Part shown: positions 23,704 to 33,078 of the stretch, piece by piece | Position numbering within the stretch: the first letter of the stretch is position 1 | How the letters are laid out: each line of letters opens with the position of its first letter | Assembly (NCBI RefSeq): GCF_002750855.1 | Contig: NZ_NWUC01000003.1 | Location: 186,001 to 250,000, forward strand | Origin: Neopararhizobium haloflavum | GTDB taxonomy: Bacteria; Pseudomonadota; Alphaproteobacteria; Rhizobiales; Rhizobiaceae | DNA length: 64,000 bases | Reading direction: 5' to 3' | Program-made: the position numbers and the translations under genes | The notes under the pieces: generated by a model | Databases searched by the model: none | What the model was told of the DNA's origin: nothing | The model's input: only the letters and a program-made list of their open reading frames with translations

Positions 23704-24551
23704 AGCGCCCCTTCACAGGCAAGAAGCCTCGGTGCCCGCTGCCGCCCGGCACGGTGGACACGCAGATGCATCTTTACCCACCGGGCTTTGACGCCGTACC
23801 GGGCGGCCCTGCCCTGCCGCCGAACCCACCATCGGTGCCAGCGTACCGATCGGTGATGCAATGGCTCGGAATCGAGCGTGTCGTCGTCACCCAGGCCAAC
23901 GCGCACCAGGCAGACAATGCCGCGCTCATCCACTGCCTCGGCGAACTCGGCGATATCGCACGCGGCGTGGCGGTCATCGAGCCCGGCGCAACACGCGAAC
24001 ACATTGCGCATCTCGACGCGGTGGGCGTGCGCGGGGCGCGCATCATGGACCTGCCGGGCGGCGCTGTCGGGCTCAGTTGCCTGCGGGACGTCGAACCGCT
24101 GATCCGCGATTTCGACTGGGTCATTGCCGTCCAGTTCGACGGCATGCACATTGCGGATCACGTCGCGACACTGGAAACGATCGAGGGCGACTACATCATC
24201 GATCACCACGGCAAGTTCTTCGGCAACGTTGGTCCCGACGATCCGCGCATCGACACGCTCAAGCGTTTGATGGATCGCGGCAATTGCTATTTCAAGCTGG
24301 CGGGGTGCTATGAATCCTCGCAGAGCGGCCCGCCCGACTATGCCGATGTCGCGGCCGTGGCGCGGGCAATCCTCGCGCACGCACCGGACAGGGTCGTCTG
24401 GGGCACGAACTGGCCGCACGTCCTGATGCGCGAGGAGGCGGACTATCCGGACGACGCCGCGCTGTGCGATCTCGTCACGGGCTGGATTCCCGAAGCGGTG
24501 AGACGAAAGGTGCTGGTGGAGACACCCGCCAGGCTTTTCGACTTTACCTGA
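23700..24551 (+). CDS. gli: amidohydrolase-family D-galactarolactone isomerase
   Basis: Probably interconverts galactaro-1,5- and 1,4-lactones, linking Udh (1,5-lactone product) to Gci (1,4-lactone substrate). The 283-residue amidohydrolase-2 type TIM barrel has the N-terminal metal-type motif D20-T-Q-M-H24, a central DHHGKFFG with histidines, and WGTNWPH near the C-terminus. The ATG at 23700 overlaps the gci stop; a longer open frame upstream lies inside gci and is not used. The specific activity is inferred from neighbours. A generic lactone hydrolase is possible. Confidence 0.85.
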
Positions 24552-24563
24552 CGTTCACCGGGC

Positions 24564-25076
24564 TCAGGCGCGCTGGCGCGCCAGCTTGGTGAACTTCTTG
24601 ACGACCATATCGCGCTTCAGCTTCGATATATGATCGATGAAAAGCACGCCGTTCAGGTGATCGATCTCGTGCTGAAGGCACGTGGCGAGCAGGCCTTCGG
24701 CCTCCACGGTCTGTTCCTTGCCGTCGCGATCGAGATGACGGACCGTGACGCGGGCCGGCCGCTCGACCTCCGCGTAATAGTCCGGAATTGACAGGCAACC
24801 CTCTTCATAGATCGAGCGCTCATCCGAGGTTGCGACCACTTCCGGGTTGATGAAGACCTGTGGTCGGCGTCCCTCCTCTTCCCCCGCGACATCGATCACG
24901 AGCAGCCGACGCGGAATGCCGACCTGAACGGCGGCAAGCCCGATGCCGGGCGCATCATACATCGTCTCCAGCATGTCGTCGGCCAACCGGCGCAGGTCGT
25001 CGTCGACGCGCTCGACTGTTGCGGATGGCTGGCGGAGGACGGGATCGGGCAGAAGGATGAGAGGCTTGATCGTCAT
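24564..25076 (-). CDS. def: peptide deformylase
   Basis: Metalloenzyme removing the formyl group from nascent peptides. The 170-residue protein has all three motifs: GIGLAA (44-49), EGCLS (92-96) and QHEIDH (135-140), giving the Cys/His/His metal site. The start ATG at 25076 is preferred to 25085, since it begins [15 protein letters not shown] as in the family. It converges on gli with a 12-bp gap. Its usual operon partner fmt lies beyond the uronate genes, so def appears monocistronic here. Confidence 0.96.
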   Translation of the reverse strand: MTIKPLILLPDPVLRQPSATVERVDDDLRRLADDMLETMYDAPGIGLAAVQVGIPRRLLVIDVAGEEEGRRPQVFINPEVVATSDERSIYEEGCLSIPDYYAEVERPARVTVRHLDRDGKEQTVEAEGLLATCLQHEIDHLNGVLFIDHISKLKRDMVVKKFTKLARQRA

Positions 25077-25178
25077 GGCCCGCAATTAAGCATGGAAAAC
25101 CATGCCGTCAATCTGCACGCGGCCAGTTGTTCTTGTTTTGATCTGGCCTTCCGGCGAGAATCGGGTATCGTCGCGCGC

Positions 25179-26411
25179 ATGAATCCTGTTGCCACGACTT
25201 CCGATACCATCGCCATCGGCGCTATCACCATCCCGATCGAAGACGCGCTCGTCTTCGCCGGCGCAGCCATGCTGGCGATCCTTCTGATCATGCTGATCGT
25301 GCTATGGCGGAGCGCGCGTCAGCGTGCCGACGCCCAGGAGGAGGCCGCGGCCGCTGCGCGCGATGCCGAATTCCGCATGGCGGAAATCTTGAAGACGCAG
25401 TCCGAGATGCAGGGCCGAATGGCCACCATCGCCGACGTTTTCGGCTCGCGCCAGGCCGAGCTCAACCAGTCGATCCAATCCCGCCTCGACGGAATGACGC
25501 AGCGGCTCGGCAGCACGATGAGCGAGCAGACGAAATCGACGCACGAGAATCTTGCCAAACTGCAGGAGCGCCTAGCCGTCATCGACACGGCCCAGAACAA
25601 CATTCAGGCGCTGGCGAAGGACGTCGTCGGTTTGCAGGCGATCCTGTCCAACAAGCAGACGCGCGGCGCATTCGGCCAGTCGCGCATGGAAACCATCGTC
25701 GCCGACGGCCTGCCGATGGGCAGCTATGCCTTCCAGTCGACCCTGTCGAACGGATCGCGGCCGGACTGCACCGTGGACATGCCGAACGGACAGCCCTCGC
25801 TGGTGATCGACGCGAAATTTCCGCTCGAAGCGTGGAATGCCATCCGGTCCGCGGACTCGGCCGACGCCACCAAGACGGCGTCGCAGCAATTCCGCCGGGA
25901 CATGGAGGTGCATATCCGCGACATTGCTGAGAAGTATCTCATTCAGGGCGAGACGCAGGACACCGCATTCCTCTTCGTTCCATCCGAATCGATTTTCGCC
26001 GAGATCCACGAGAATTTCGAGGGTGTCATCCAGCGGGCGCACAAGGCGCGCGTGGTCATCGTGTCGCCATCGCTGCTGATGCTGTCCATCCAGGTGATCC
26101 AGGCGATCCTGAAGGATGCCCGCATGCGCGAGCAGGCGCATCTCATCCAGGGCGAAGTCATCCGCCTGATGGAAGATCTCGGCCGGCTCGACGACCGGGT
26201 GCGCAAATTGCAGTCGCATTTCTCGCAGACGCAGAAGGACGTCGACCTGATCCTCACCTCGACCGACAAGCTGACCAAACGCGGTGCCAAGATCGAAGCG
26301 CTCGAGTTCGAGGCCCCCGAAAAGCGGTCCGCACGGAGCGAGGGCGCGGATTTGCGCAACGTCGAACAGCGCACCGGTTCACTTAAACTGCGGATCGTCG
26401 ACGAGGATTGA
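25179..26411 (+). CDS. rmuC: DNA recombination protein RmuC
   Basis: A family protein that limits recombination at inverted repeats. It has 410 residues: one N-terminal membrane helix (about 25-45, ALVFAGAAMLAILLIMLIVLW), a long coiled coil (about 45-150) and the conserved nuclease-like domain (ETIVADGLPMGSYAFQSTLSNG, then the PSLVIDAKFPLEAW and VSPSLLMLSIQVIQAILKD segments). ATG 25179 is chosen; an in-frame ATG at 25092 would add 29 residues. It is divergent from def with a gap of about 100 bp, the rhizobial arrangement. Confidence 0.93.
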   Translation: MNPVATTSDTIAIGAITIPIEDALVFAGAAMLAILLIMLIVLWRSARQRADAQEEAAAAARDAEFRMAEILKTQSEMQGRMATIADVFGSRQAELNQSIQSRLDGMTQRLGSTMSEQTKSTHENLAKLQERLAVIDTAQNNIQALAKDVVGLQAILSNKQTRGAFGQSRMETIVADGLPMGSYAFQSTLSNGSRPDCTVDMPNGQPSLVIDAKFPLEAWNAIRSADSADATKTASQQFRRDMEVHIRDIAEKYLIQGETQDTAFLFVPSESIFAEIHENFEGVIQRAHKARVVIVSPSLLMLSIQVIQAILKDARMREQAHLIQGEVIRLMEDLGRLDDRVRKLQSHFSQTQKDVDLILTSTDKLTKRGAKIEALEFEAPEKRSARSEGADLRNVEQRTGSLKLRIVDED

Positions 26412-26486
26412 GGTGCCGCACTTGCCTCGGCGCGCGAAAGCGGCACACTGCGGCGCCTTTCGACCCGACAGCAGGACAAGCCGACC

Positions 26487-27407
26487 ATGATCACGGTTTT
26501 CGGTTCCATCAACATGGATCTGATCGCAACGACGCCCAGACTTCCCAAGCCTGGCGAGACGCTTGCCGGACGCAGCTTCACAACCGCCGCAGGCGGCAAG
26601 GGAGCCAATCAGGCACTGGCGGCGCGACGCGCCGGGGCGCAAGTCGCGCTGTGCGGGGCGGTGGGCGACGACGCCTTTGCCGACGGAGCCCTTGGCCTTT
26701 TGAGCGAGGCGGGCACCGACCTTTCTCGCGTGCGACGCGTCGAAGGCGCGACAGGCACCGCTTCCATTCTCGTTGGTGACGAGGATGGCGAAAACGTCAT
26801 CGTGGTCGTCGCCGCCGCCAATGACATGGTCTCCCCCGATGACGCGCGAAACGCTATCGCGGCCATGTCGCGCGGCGACATACTTCTCCTGCAGTTGGAA
26901 GTCCCTGCACCATCGGTCGAGGCTGCCTTGACGGCCGCGCGCGAAGCCGGCGTCACCACCATCCTCAACACCGCGCCGCTGACAAGCGACGCAGCGCGCC
27001 TGGCAGCGCTCGCCGATATCGTCATCGCCAATGAAACCGAATTCGCGCTTCTGATCGAACGCGAGGCGCTTGGTGCGGACGAGCGCGAGGCGGAAATGAT
27101 GACCCGCCAGCGCGAGACCGGCCGCAGCTTCATCGTGACGCTTGGCGCCGACGGCGTTGTAGCCGCCCATGAGGGCGCCTTGCACAAGGTGCAGGGTTTG
27201 AAGATCAAGCCCGTCGACACGGTCGGGGCAGGCGACACATTCTGCGGCTATCTCGCCGCCGGCCTCGACACGGGCCTTGCCCTGCCAGAGGCGCTGCGCC
27301 TCGCCGCGGCGGCCGGCAGCCTCGCCTGCCTCAAGCCGGGCGCCCAGCCATCCATACCGCTTGCTGACGCGGTGACTGAAGCCTTGAGCGCGCCATTCGC
27401 ATCCTGA
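26487..27407 (+). CDS. rbsK: ribokinase
   Basis: ATP-dependent phosphorylation of ribose (PfkB family). The 306-residue protein has FGSINMDLIATTPRLPKPGET at the N-terminus, GGKGANQALAARRAGA near 36-51 and the C-terminal DTVGAGDTFCGY (about 243-254) with the catalytic Asp. ATG 26487. No ribose transporter gene is near, so it may serve nucleoside turnover. It is convergent with the RimK-like gene. Confidence 0.93.
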   Translation: MITVFGSINMDLIATTPRLPKPGETLAGRSFTTAAGGKGANQALAARRAGAQVALCGAVGDDAFADGALGLLSEAGTDLSRVRRVEGATGTASILVGDEDGENVIVVVAAANDMVSPDDARNAIAAMSRGDILLLQLEVPAPSVEAALTAAREAGVTTILNTAPLTSDAARLAALADIVIANETEFALLIEREALGADEREAEMMTRQRETGRSFIVTLGADGVVAAHEGALHKVQGLKIKPVDTVGAGDTFCGYLAAGLDTGLALPEALRLAAAAGSLACLKPGAQPSIPLADAVTEALSAPFAS

Positions 27408-27442
27408 CATCTGCCATCCACCGCGAGGCCCGCAGTCTTTGA

Positions 27443-28900
27443 CTAGCTGTCCAACCGTTCGATGAACCAGTTGGTCAGCCGCATCCAGACCTCGTCCTTC
27501 TCCGCGTGATCCTCGACGCCGTGTTCCATGTTCGGGTTGTCGTTCACCTCGATGACGAAGACGCCGTCGTCGGTTTCCTTGAGATCGACGCCATAGAGGC
27601 CGTCGCCGATGCACCTGGCCGCGCGCAGGCCGGTGTCCACGACGAGGGGCGGCGCGGCGGCGAGGGAGAAGGACTTGAACCCGCCTTCCAGCGGCTTGCC
27701 GCCCGCGGTGTCGTGCTTGATGATCTGCCAGTGCTTCTTCGCCATCAGGTATTGCACGGCAAAGAGCGGTTTTCCGCCAAGCACGCCGATGCGCCAGTCG
27801 TAGCTGGTCGGCATGAATTTCTGCGCCAGAAGCAGGTCGGAATCCTCAAGCCATGTGGTGGCGAGCTGCCGGAGCTCCTCCATGCTGGCGACTTTCGATA
27901 CGCCGCGGGAGAACGATGAATCCGGGATCTTGAGGACCATCGGGAATCCGAGAAGATCAGCCGCGCGCGGCAAATCCTCCAACCCTGCGATCATCACGGT
28001 CTTCGGTACGGCGATACCGTTGGATGCCATCAACTCGTCAAGAAAGACCTTGTTGGTGCAGCGGATCATGGACACCGGGTCATCGATGACTGGCATCCCT
28101 TCCTGCTGGGCGCGCCGCGCGAAGCGGTAGGTGTGGTTGGAGATGGAGGTCGTTTCGCGAATGAAGAGCGCGTCGTAATTGGCAAGCCGGGAAAGGTCCT
28201 TCTTGCCGATGGGTTCGACTTCGACGCCCATGCGCGCGGCTATGCGGGACCAGTGCTTCAGCGTGGAAATCGAGGACGGCGGCAGGGCCTCGGACGGGTC
28301 GACCAGTGTCGCGAAGGAATAGCGCGCCGGGGTCTTGACCTTCGCGTCCCGCCATTGGCGACCGGTATATCTGGCAAGGCAATCGAAGAAGAAGGCGCGT
28401 TCGTCGCCCGCAAGCTTGGCTGTCGAGCCGAGCGCGATCCGGGTGATCGTCAGCCAGCTTCCATTGTCCTTGATCGCGACATCGAGATAGGGCGCGCGAA
28501 ACCAGTCGAAGACGAGCCGGCCGAAACGTTCCAGCCGGTTGTCGGCGGTGAAACCGAAGAAGATGCGGATGACGGAAGGCTTCAAGCCATCCTTGAGGCA
28601 GGCTCTGTTCAACGCGTCTTCAAGCTCCGGGATCGCGTTTTCGTAGAGCTTTCGCGCCGACAGATCGATGATCGTCTCGACCGACGGGATCACCCTTTGC
28701 CCCCGCGCCCCGGCGAGCAGCGATGCGTAGTACCCCCGGCTTTGATAGCTGTAGGACCTGGCAAGGTTGATGATGTTTGGACGGGCGCCGCGGAAGAGCT
28801 CGGGCCGCGCCAGATAGTCGCGCGTTGCCAGGACCTTGTGCGAAGTGGCGGCGTGGTCGACGTCGTTCATCCGGCTGGAAAGGATGACCCAGTTGAACAT
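27443..28900 (-). CDS. RimK-like ATP-grasp ligase with N-terminal RLAN-type domain
   Basis: A 485-residue protein. Residues about 1-190 resemble the RimK-like ATP-grasp N-terminal domain (ARSYSYQSRGYYASLLAGARG, then IRIFFGFT). The C-terminal part (about 280-480) is an ATP-grasp fold with MVLKIPDSSFSRGVSKV and the metal-binding FVIEVNDNPNMEHG near the end. ATP-grasp enzymes of this class join carboxylates to amines, usually adding amino acids to a peptide or protein. It starts 2 bp after the GNAT/C39 gene and both follow hrcA. The pairing implies ligase and peptidase act on the same product. Substrate unknown. Confidence 0.88.
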   Translation of the reverse strand: MFNWVILSSRMNDVDHAATSHKVLATRDYLARPELFRGARPNIINLARSYSYQSRGYYASLLAGARGQRVIPSVETIIDLSARKLYENAIPELEDALNRACLKDGLKPSVIRIFFGFTADNRLERFGRLVFDWFRAPYLDVAIKDNGSWLTITRIALGSTAKLAGDERAFFFDCLARYTGRQWRDAKVKTPARYSFATLVDPSEALPPSSISTLKHWSRIAARMGVEVEPIGKKDLSRLANYDALFIRETTSISNHTYRFARRAQQEGMPVIDDPVSMIRCTNKVFLDELMASNGIAVPKTVMIAGLEDLPRAADLLGFPMVLKIPDSSFSRGVSKVASMEELRQLATTWLEDSDLLLAQKFMPTSYDWRIGVLGGKPLFAVQYLMAKKHWQIIKHDTAGGKPLEGGFKSFSLAAAPPLVVDTGLRAARCIGDGLYGVDLKETDDGVFVIEVNDNPNMEHGVEDHAEKDEVWMRLTNWFIERLDS

Positions 28901-28902
28901 TG

Positions 28903-29997
28903 CTATCTCTTGCCCTTGATTATGACCGCGGCGCGCAGATGCGCCTTGCCGAATCGCGTGATGCGGTCGAAGATTTCGTAAGGAACGGGCAGGTTTGCGG
29001 CGTCTGACGCCGTTTCCTCGATCTTGTCCTCGACCCATGGATCGTGAAGGATGATGTGGCGCCCGTCGTCGCCATGCGCCAGCACCCAATGCGGCACCTT
29101 CTTGCCGAACATGAAGTATCCCGAAACCAGAACGATCGCCGAGTGACCGCGCGCGATCGCAGCGCGGATGGTGTTCAACGAAGCTGCATGGCTCATGACG
29201 GGAATGTCAGCCTCGACCACGCGTTGGCGGAAGTCGCGCTGCGCCAGTTCCATCACCTGGCGCTTTTCCGGGTCACGCACCGTATCGAGAAAGAGAACGC
29301 GCGTGTCCGTGACGTAGATCTCGGGATCGAGTCCATATTGATGCGCTGCCACCGCAAGACCGAACGGTTCGCAACCGCCCATGCCGGACATCATGAAGAT
29401 GGTCGTCGCCTCGCGCCAGAACCGGATTTCCCACACCGGGTCGAGATAGTCCGCCGAGACATAGCGACCCATCGCCATGTTGAGACAAGCGGCGCCACAG
29501 GTAAAATCCGTCGTCTGTTCGTAGAACGGCGTCTCGTAGACGGCATGCTCTTCCTCACGCAGGAGCTTTTCGAAGCGAAGCGCGGGCGTATGGTCGGCAT
29601 AATAATCCTCGTAACGCCCGATCTTGCGATAGCCCGCGCGCCGGTAGAGCGCGATCGCCGCTGCATTGTCCTCGCGCACCTCCAGCCGAAGCAGATAGCG
29701 GTCGTGTCCAAGCGCTTCGGTCTCGGCAGCCTCCAGAAGTGCACGTCCGACGCCCCGCCCGGTGGCCCTGGGCGAAACGGCGATCGAATAAAGCCGCGCC
29801 AAACCCGTTCCCTTGCGAAAGAGGATCATCGCATAACCGAGGATGCCGCCTTCATCTTCGCAAACGAGCGTCGCAGCGGTCGGCCGGGAGACAAGCAGAC
29901 GGAAGGATCGCCGCGATATGCGGTCGGCGGAAAACGCCGCGTTTTCAAGGTCTACCAGAGCATCGATGTCGGTCGGGGTGGCAGCGCGGATGCGCAT
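28903..29997 (-). CDS. GNAT acetyltransferase / C39-like cysteine peptidase fusion
   Basis: A 364-residue two-domain protein. Residues 1-145 form a GNAT N-acetyltransferase of RimI type, with the acetyl-CoA loop in VSPRATGRGVGRALLEAA (75-92) and the LEVREDNAAAIALYRRAGY segment. Residues 155-364 form a papain-like C39-family domain whose triad appears intact: C167 in DFTCGAAC, H303 in VPHWVLA and D319 in LHDPW. No signal peptide is visible, so it is probably cytosolic. It lies 9 bp downstream of hrcA and 2 bp upstream of the RimK-like ligase. It could trim or transfer the peptide made by the ligase; that is inference. Confidence 0.88.
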   Translation of the reverse strand: MRIRAATPTDIDALVDLENAAFSADRISRRSFRLLVSRPTAATLVCEDEGGILGYAMILFRKGTGLARLYSIAVSPRATGRGVGRALLEAAETEALGHDRYLLRLEVREDNAAAIALYRRAGYRKIGRYEDYYADHTPALRFEKLLREEEHAVYETPFYEQTTDFTCGAACLNMAMGRYVSADYLDPVWEIRFWREATTIFMMSGMGGCEPFGLAVAAHQYGLDPEIYVTDTRVLFLDTVRDPEKRQVMELAQRDFRQRVVEADIPVMSHAASLNTIRAAIARGHSAIVLVSGYFMFGKKVPHWVLAHGDDGRHIILHDPWVEDKIEETASDAANLPVPYEIFDRITRFGKAHLRAAVIIKGKR

Positions 29998-30006
29998 TGG
30001 CGGTGC

Positions 30007-31092
30007 TTATCGCAAGAGCTTGGAGACGAGCTGCGCCGTATAGTCGACCATCGGCACGATCCGCGCATAATTCAGCCGCGTTGGACCGATGACGCCCACG
30101 GCGCCGATGACGCGCGAATCGCTGTCTCGATAGGGGGCGACCACAAGCGACGAGCCGGAGAGGGAGAACAGCTTGTTTTCCGATCCGATGAAAATCCGCA
30201 CGCCCGAGCCTTCTTCGGCGAGCGTCATCAGTTCAATGAGGCTGTCCTTCGTTTCCAGATCGTCGAAAAGGAGCCGCAGGCGCTCGATGTCTTCGCTTCC
30301 CGACACGCTGTCGAGCAGATTGGCGCGCCCCCTGACGATCAGCCGTGCCGGGTGGCCGTCGCCAGCACCGGACCAGACGGCGAGCCCGCGCTCGACGAGA
30401 TCACGCGACAGCACGTCAAGTTCACGCGAGACCTCACCCTTCAGTTTCTCAAGCTCGGCGCGCACCTCGCCGATCGTCCGTCCCGACAGATGGGCGTTGA
30501 GGAAATTCGAGGCTTCCGTCAGCTGCGAAGCGGTCGTGCCGGCGGGAAGCTCGACGATCCGGTTCTCGACCTGATCATGTTCGCCGACCAGCACCGCGAG
30601 CGCCTTGGTAGGCTCCAGCCTGATGAATTCGATATGGCGCAGCACCGCGTCGCTCTTGGCGGTGATCACGAGGCCGGCGCCGCGCGACAGGCCGGACAGC
30701 ATCTGGCTCGCATCCGTCAGAAGGGTTTCCACCGACTGATCGCGATGCTGGGCGCGCACTTCGGTCTCGATCCGGGCGCGCTCGTCTTCGGAAAGGTCGC
30801 CGGTCTGCATGAAGGCGTCGACGAAGAAGCGCAGGCCCCGCTGGGTCGGCAACCGCCCGGCGGAAATATGCGGCGCGTAGATGAGGCCCAGATGCTCCAG
30901 ATCGCTCATCACATTGCGCACTGACGCTGGCGACAGCGCCATGGGCAGGATGCGCGAGAGATTGCGCGAGCCGAGCGGCTCGCCCGACTCGAGATAGGAT
31001 TCGACGATGCGCCGGAAAATCTCTCGCGAGCGATCGTCGAGGTCACCCGCAATGTTTCTAAGGTCGGATACGGAGGTAAAGCTATTCACCAT
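30007..31092 (-). CDS. hrcA: heat-inducible transcription repressor HrcA
   Basis: A repressor that in other bacteria binds the CIRCE element upstream of groE or dnaK operons. The protein, about 361 residues, has an N-terminal winged helix ([13 protein letters not shown], then [40 protein letters not shown] cut across 50-95) and a GAF-like C-terminal domain. The start is ATG 31092 or the adjacent ATG 31095. It is divergent from rph. It is unusual that grpE does not follow; the GNAT/C39 and RimK-like genes do. No CIRCE sequence was found in the 180-bp region upstream. Confidence 0.93.
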   Translation of the reverse strand: MVNSFTSVSDLRNIAGDLDDRSREIFRRIVESYLESGEPLGSRNLSRILPMALSPASVRNVMSDLEHLGLIYAPHISAGRLPTQRGLRFFVDAFMQTGDLSEDERARIETEVRAQHRDQSVETLLTDASQMLSGLSRGAGLVITAKSDAVLRHIEFIRLEPTKALAVLVGEHDQVENRIVELPAGTTASQLTEASNFLNAHLSGRTIGEVRAELEKLKGEVSRELDVLSRDLVERGLAVWSGAGDGHPARLIVRGRANLLDSVSGSEDIERLRLLFDDLETKDSLIELMTLAEEGSGVRIFIGSENKLFSLSGSSLVVAPYRDSDSRVIGAVGVIGPTRLNYARIVPMVDYTAQLVSKLLR

Positions 31093-31273
31093 CAAACCGC
31101 TGAAAATCGCTCCGCCATGGGCGGCGCCTCCTTCAATTCAACAGATATAGCGTTTCCGTGCGAGTCGAAAAAGGGCACTTCAAGCAAGAGTGTACCGCGC
31201 ATCGCCGGCTTTTTCTTTGCAAGGCGGCGGCGGCGGCGATAGAAGGCGGCAACCAAACGACAGGGAGATCCCA

Positions 31274-31993
31274 ATGCGACCATCCGGACGCAAGCCAGAC
31301 CAGATGCGCGCCGTTTCCTTCGAGCGGAACTTTTCCAAGCATGCCGAAGGATCGTGCCTGGTCCGGTTCGGCGATACACACGTGCTGTGCACCGCTTCTC
31401 TGGAAGAGCGCGTTCCGCCATGGCTGCGAAACGGTGGCCGCGGCTGGGTGACGGCCGAATACGGCATGCTGCCACGCGCCACGGGCGATCGCATGCGCCG
31501 CGAAGCCGCTGCCGGCAAGCAGGGCGGCCGCACCGTCGAAATCCAGCGGCTGATCGGCCGTTCGCTTCGTGCCATCGTCAACCTCGAGGCATTGGGCGAG
31601 CGTCAGATCTCGATCGATTGCGACGTTCTCCAGGCCGATGGCGGCACACGCACCGCTTCGATCACCGGTGCCTGGGTGGCGCTGCATGACTGCCTGAAGT
31701 GGATGGAAGCGCGGCAGATGGTCAAGACCGACCGCGTCCTCAAGGATCACGTTGCGGCCGTCTCCTGTGGCATCTTCGCCAGTCAACCGGTCATCGATCT
31801 CGACTATCTGGAAGATTCCGCAGCCGACACGGACGCAAACTTCGTCTTGACCGGCACTGGCGGCATCGTCGAAATCCAGGGAACGGCCGAAAAGGACCCG
31901 TTCAGCGAGGAACAGTTCGGCACGTTGATGTCACTGGCCAAAAATGGGGTCGGCGAGCTCGTCGCGATGCAGAAGGCGGCGATCGCCCAATGA
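31274..31993 (+). CDS. rph: ribonuclease PH
   Basis: A phosphorolytic 3'-5' exoribonuclease that trims tRNA 3' ends. The 239-residue protein begins [19 protein letters not shown]. It has the family core [15 protein letters not shown] (about 60-74), [15 protein letters not shown] and the catalytic [19 protein letters not shown] (about 115-133). The ATG at 31274 follows CAGGGAG. The stop overlaps the next gene by ATGA. Confidence 0.96.
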   Translation: MRPSGRKPDQMRAVSFERNFSKHAEGSCLVRFGDTHVLCTASLEERVPPWLRNGGRGWVTAEYGMLPRATGDRMRREAAAGKQGGRTVEIQRLIGRSLRAIVNLEALGERQISIDCDVLQADGGTRTASITGAWVALHDCLKWMEARQMVKTDRVLKDHVAAVSCGIFASQPVIDLDYLEDSAADTDANFVLTGTGGIVEIQGTAEKDPFSEEQFGTLMSLAKNGVGELVAMQKAAIAQ

Positions 31994-32415
31994 GCAAGGC
32001 GCCTTTGGCTCCGGCGGGCATCCTGGAATCGGCGCTTTACGCCGAGGATCTCGCCGCGGCCGAGGCGTTCTATGCCGGGATCATGGGACTGGAGAAGATC
32101 GTCGCGGTCGAAAGCCGCCATGTCTTCTTCCGCTGCGGCGACGGCGTCCTGCTGATCTTCGATCCGCGCGCAACGGTCGAAGCGCCGTCCAATCCCGACA
32201 TGCCCGTTCCACCGCACGGCGCACATGGTCCGGGCCATCTGTGCTTTCGCGCCGACGCCGCGGCGATCGCGCAATGGGCCGACCATCTGCGGGCAAACGA
32301 CGTGGTGATCGAAGCCGATTTTCATTGGCCGAATGGCGCGCGTTCCATCTATTTCCGCGACCCCGCCGGAAACAGCATCGAATTCGCCGAACCCTCAATC
32401 TGGGGCCTATCATGA
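31990..32415 (+). CDS. VOC-family (glyoxalase/bleomycin-resistance fold) protein
   Basis: A small cytosolic protein of 141 residues with one vicinal-oxygen-chelate domain: [22 protein letters not shown] at the start and the closing [15 protein letters not shown]. Possible metal ligands are the histidine of GPGHLCFRA and the final glutamate. It begins on the rph stop (ATGA) and its own stop overlaps the rdgB start (ATGA), so it is embedded in the rph-rdgB operon. Substrate unknown. Glyoxalase, dioxygenase and resistance roles are all possible. Confidence 0.85.
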   Translation: MSKAPLAPAGILESALYAEDLAAAEAFYAGIMGLEKIVAVESRHVFFRCGDGVLLIFDPRATVEAPSNPDMPVPPHGAHGPGHLCFRADAAAIAQWADHLRANDVVIEADFHWPNGARSIYFRDPAGNSIEFAEPSIWGLS

Positions 32416-33065
32416 GAAAACTCGACAGCGATCGCCTTGTGGTCGCCAGCCACAACGCCGGAAAGATAAGAGAGATTCGCGATCTCATCGAACCGTTCGG
32501 GTTCAAGGTGGTCACAGCCGGCGAGCTTGGCCTGGAAGAGCCGGAAGAGACCGGGACGACCTTCGAAGAAAACGCCGCGATCAAGGCGCTGACTGCGGCC
32601 AGGGCCGCGTCGCTTCCTGCGCTGTCCGACGACAGCGGCATCATGGTCGACGCGCTGGACGGCCAGCCGGGCGTCTACACCGCCGATTGGGCGGAGACAG
32701 GCAGCGGGCGCGACTTCAACATGGCGATGCAGAAGGTCGAGGATTTGCTGATAGAGAAGGGTGCGCGCGAGCCCGAAGCCAGGACCGCCAGGTTCGTTTC
32801 GACGCTGTGCCTTGCCTGGCCGGACGGCCATGTCGAGTATTTCCGCGGCGAAGTCGAGGGCACGCTGGTCTGGCCGCCGCGCGGAGAAAAAGGGTTCGGC
32901 TACGACCCCGTCTTCCTGCCCGAAGGCCGGCAGCAGACGTTCGGCGAGATGAGCGCCGAGGAGAAGCACGGGTGGAAGCCGGGAGACGGCGAGGCCCTTT
33001 CGCATCGCGCACGCGCTTTCAAGCGCTTTGCCGAAACCGGACTTGCGGCCAGGACCGGAGCGTGA
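32412..33065 (+). CDS. rdgB: RdgB/HAM1 family dITP/XTP pyrophosphatase
   Basis: Hydrolyses deaminated purine nucleotides (dITP, XTP) and keeps them out of DNA. The 217-residue protein has [13 protein letters not shown] at 10-22, [25 protein letters not shown] near 70-94 and [15 protein letters not shown] near 157-171. The ATG at 32412 overlaps the upstream VOC gene. hemW begins 13 bp after the stop. Confidence 0.95.
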   Translation: MRKLDSDRLVVASHNAGKIREIRDLIEPFGFKVVTAGELGLEEPEETGTTFEENAAIKALTAARAASLPALSDDSGIMVDALDGQPGVYTADWAETGSGRDFNMAMQKVEDLLIEKGAREPEARTARFVSTLCLAWPDGHVEYFRGEVEGTLVWPPRGEKGFGYDPVFLPEGRQQTFGEMSAEEKHGWKPGDGEALSHRARAFKRFAETGLAARTGA

Positions 33066-33078
33066 GACCGATTGCGAC

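Noticed and set aside
29044-30924. A 626-codon open frame opposite the C39 fusion and hrcA genes
   Set aside because: Spans two real genes on the other strand and has only antisense-type composition.
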